A stretch of 64,000 nucleotides of DNA. Origin: Microvirga brassicacearum. GTDB taxonomy: Bacteria; Pseudomonadota; Alphaproteobacteria; Rhizobiales; Beijerinckiaceae. Positions 63,474 through 64,000 of the stretch are shown in pieces. The stretch lies in assembly GCF_008757455.1 (NCBI RefSeq), contig NZ_VCMV01000013.1:199237-263236 (forward strand), in the 5' to 3' direction. Under the pieces are notes generated by a model, which saw only the letters and a program-made list of their open reading frames with translations, was not told the origin of the DNA and did no database searches. Made by a program: the position numbers and the translations under genes. Positions within the stretch are counted from its first letter, which is position 1; each line of letters starts with the position of its first letter.

Positions 63474-64000
63474 TCTGTGACCCCGAACTTTTTGTGAATC
63501 CAATCCGCGATCTTGGCCTGCGGGTATCCCAGCAACCAGTAGATGGCGGCCATGGCGGTCAGCATTTCGATCACGCGGAACGATTGTGACCGGATCTGCA
63601 TGGCGGTGTGGGCGAGGTCGCCCACGGCGATAACGGAAACCAATGATGTGTCCTTGAACAACGTCACCCAGGTCGTCGCCAGTACCGGCAGCACACGTCG
63701 CCACGCCTGGGGAAGAACGATCTTGCGAAAGGCTTGGGCTTCGCTCATTCCCAGCGCGAGCGCTGCCTCGGTTTGTCCCTTGCGGATCGACTTGATGCCG
63801 GAACGAAAGGTTTCGGAATTGTAGGCGGTGTTGTTCAGCGACAAGGCCACGAGGCCGGTGATGAATGGCGAAAAGGCGATGCCGAATACAACCGGCATCA
63901 CGTAGAATGCCCAATAGACCACGAGAATGATCGGCAGATTGCGGAAGAGTTCCACGAAGCAAGTGGCGAGAAGCGCCACCGGCCGAAGGCGCGACTCGCG
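63470..64000 (-). CDS. Polar amino acid-type ABC transporter permease (partial)
   Basis: The C-terminal part of a HisM/GlnP-type permease, cut by the right edge of the window. The frame stays open to 64000 with [20 protein letters not shown], so the gene starts outside. Visible features are the [18 protein letters not shown] entry, [30 protein letters not shown] (the EAA coupling loop, split here) and [20 protein letters not shown]. It forms the membrane part of the importer with its ATPase partner. A further permease and a binding-protein gene would be expected beyond the edge. Confidence 0.88.
   Translation of the reverse strand, partial: RESRLRPVALLATCFVELFRNLPIILVVYWAFYVMPVVFGIAFSPFITGLVALSLNNTAYNSETFRSGIKSIRKGQTEAALALGMSEAQAFRKIVLPQAWRRVLPVLATTWVTLFKDTSLVSVIAVGDLAHTAMQIRSQSFRVIEMLTAMAAIYWLLGYPQAKIADWIHKKFGVTE

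Overview
This 64 kb window reads as a gene-dense, GC-rich chromosomal segment of an alphaproteobacterium, most likely of the order Hyphomicrobiales (Rhizobiales). The strongest taxonomic evidence is a circularly permuted two-piece tmRNA gene (12344-12662, minus strand). Supporting evidence is a PutA lacking the N-terminal DNA-binding domain beside a divergent Lrp-type regulator, a CysTWA sulfate transporter, and an OpgH glucan synthase. No insertion sequence, phage, CRISPR array, tRNA or rRNA was recognised.

Layout, left to right. (1) 1-9.3 kb: a secreted unknown protein, a YfhO-like membrane protein, RibA (GTP cyclohydrolase II), a RibD-type reductase, cytochrome b561, and a tight minus-strand operon of an MDR dehydrogenase, a 6-pyruvoyl-tetrahydropterin synthase-like enzyme, a GT4 glycosyltransferase and a methyltransferase. 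Together these look like a pathway from GTP to a modified, possibly glycosylated and methylated, pterin-like compound. This is the best candidate for an undescribed system. (2) 9.3-14.2 kb: OpgH with a coupled FkbM methyltransferase, a small conserved-looking protein, tmRNA, and cardiolipin synthase. (3) 14.4-20 kb: sulfur assimilation (cysK, sbp-cysTWA) and an Lrp/AsnC regulator with a near-consensus Lrp box. (4) 20.3-25.1 kb: the PrkA-YeaH-SpoVR stress module. (5) 25.2-30.2 kb: a FadR-type regulator with two operator-like palindromes, controlling an SsuABC/TauABC-type ABC importer and a fumarylacetoacetate-hydrolase-family enzyme.

(6) 30.2-46.2 kb is the accessory core: three consecutive large proteins (917, about 2501 and 1363 aa) with RTX calcium-binding repeats, cadherin-like or Calx-beta modules and related C-terminal type I secretion tails. 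Each is followed by a hairpin and none has an adjacent secretion ABC/HlyD/TolC gene. The third carries three in-frame tandem modules of about 690 bp that are nearly identical at DNA level over part of their length.

(7) 46.6-53 kb: a GMC oxidoreductase and a complete branched-chain-amino-acid-type ABC transporter. (8) 53.2-59.4 kb: a small membrane protein, a HlyU-like protein, a lytic transglycosylase, an Lrp-type putR-like gene and divergent putA. (9) 59.5-64 kb: a minus-strand operon running in from beyond the right edge, with a polar amino acid ABC permease (cut by the edge), its ATPase, a GntR regulator, mannonate dehydratase and a D-threonine-aldolase-fold PLP enzyme. This operon may feed both a sugar acid and an amino sugar acid into 2-keto-3-deoxygluconate.

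Functions are inferred by reading motifs and recalling families; no database search was run. Start sites were moved from the longest open frame where overlap, ribosome-binding sites or family length argued for it.
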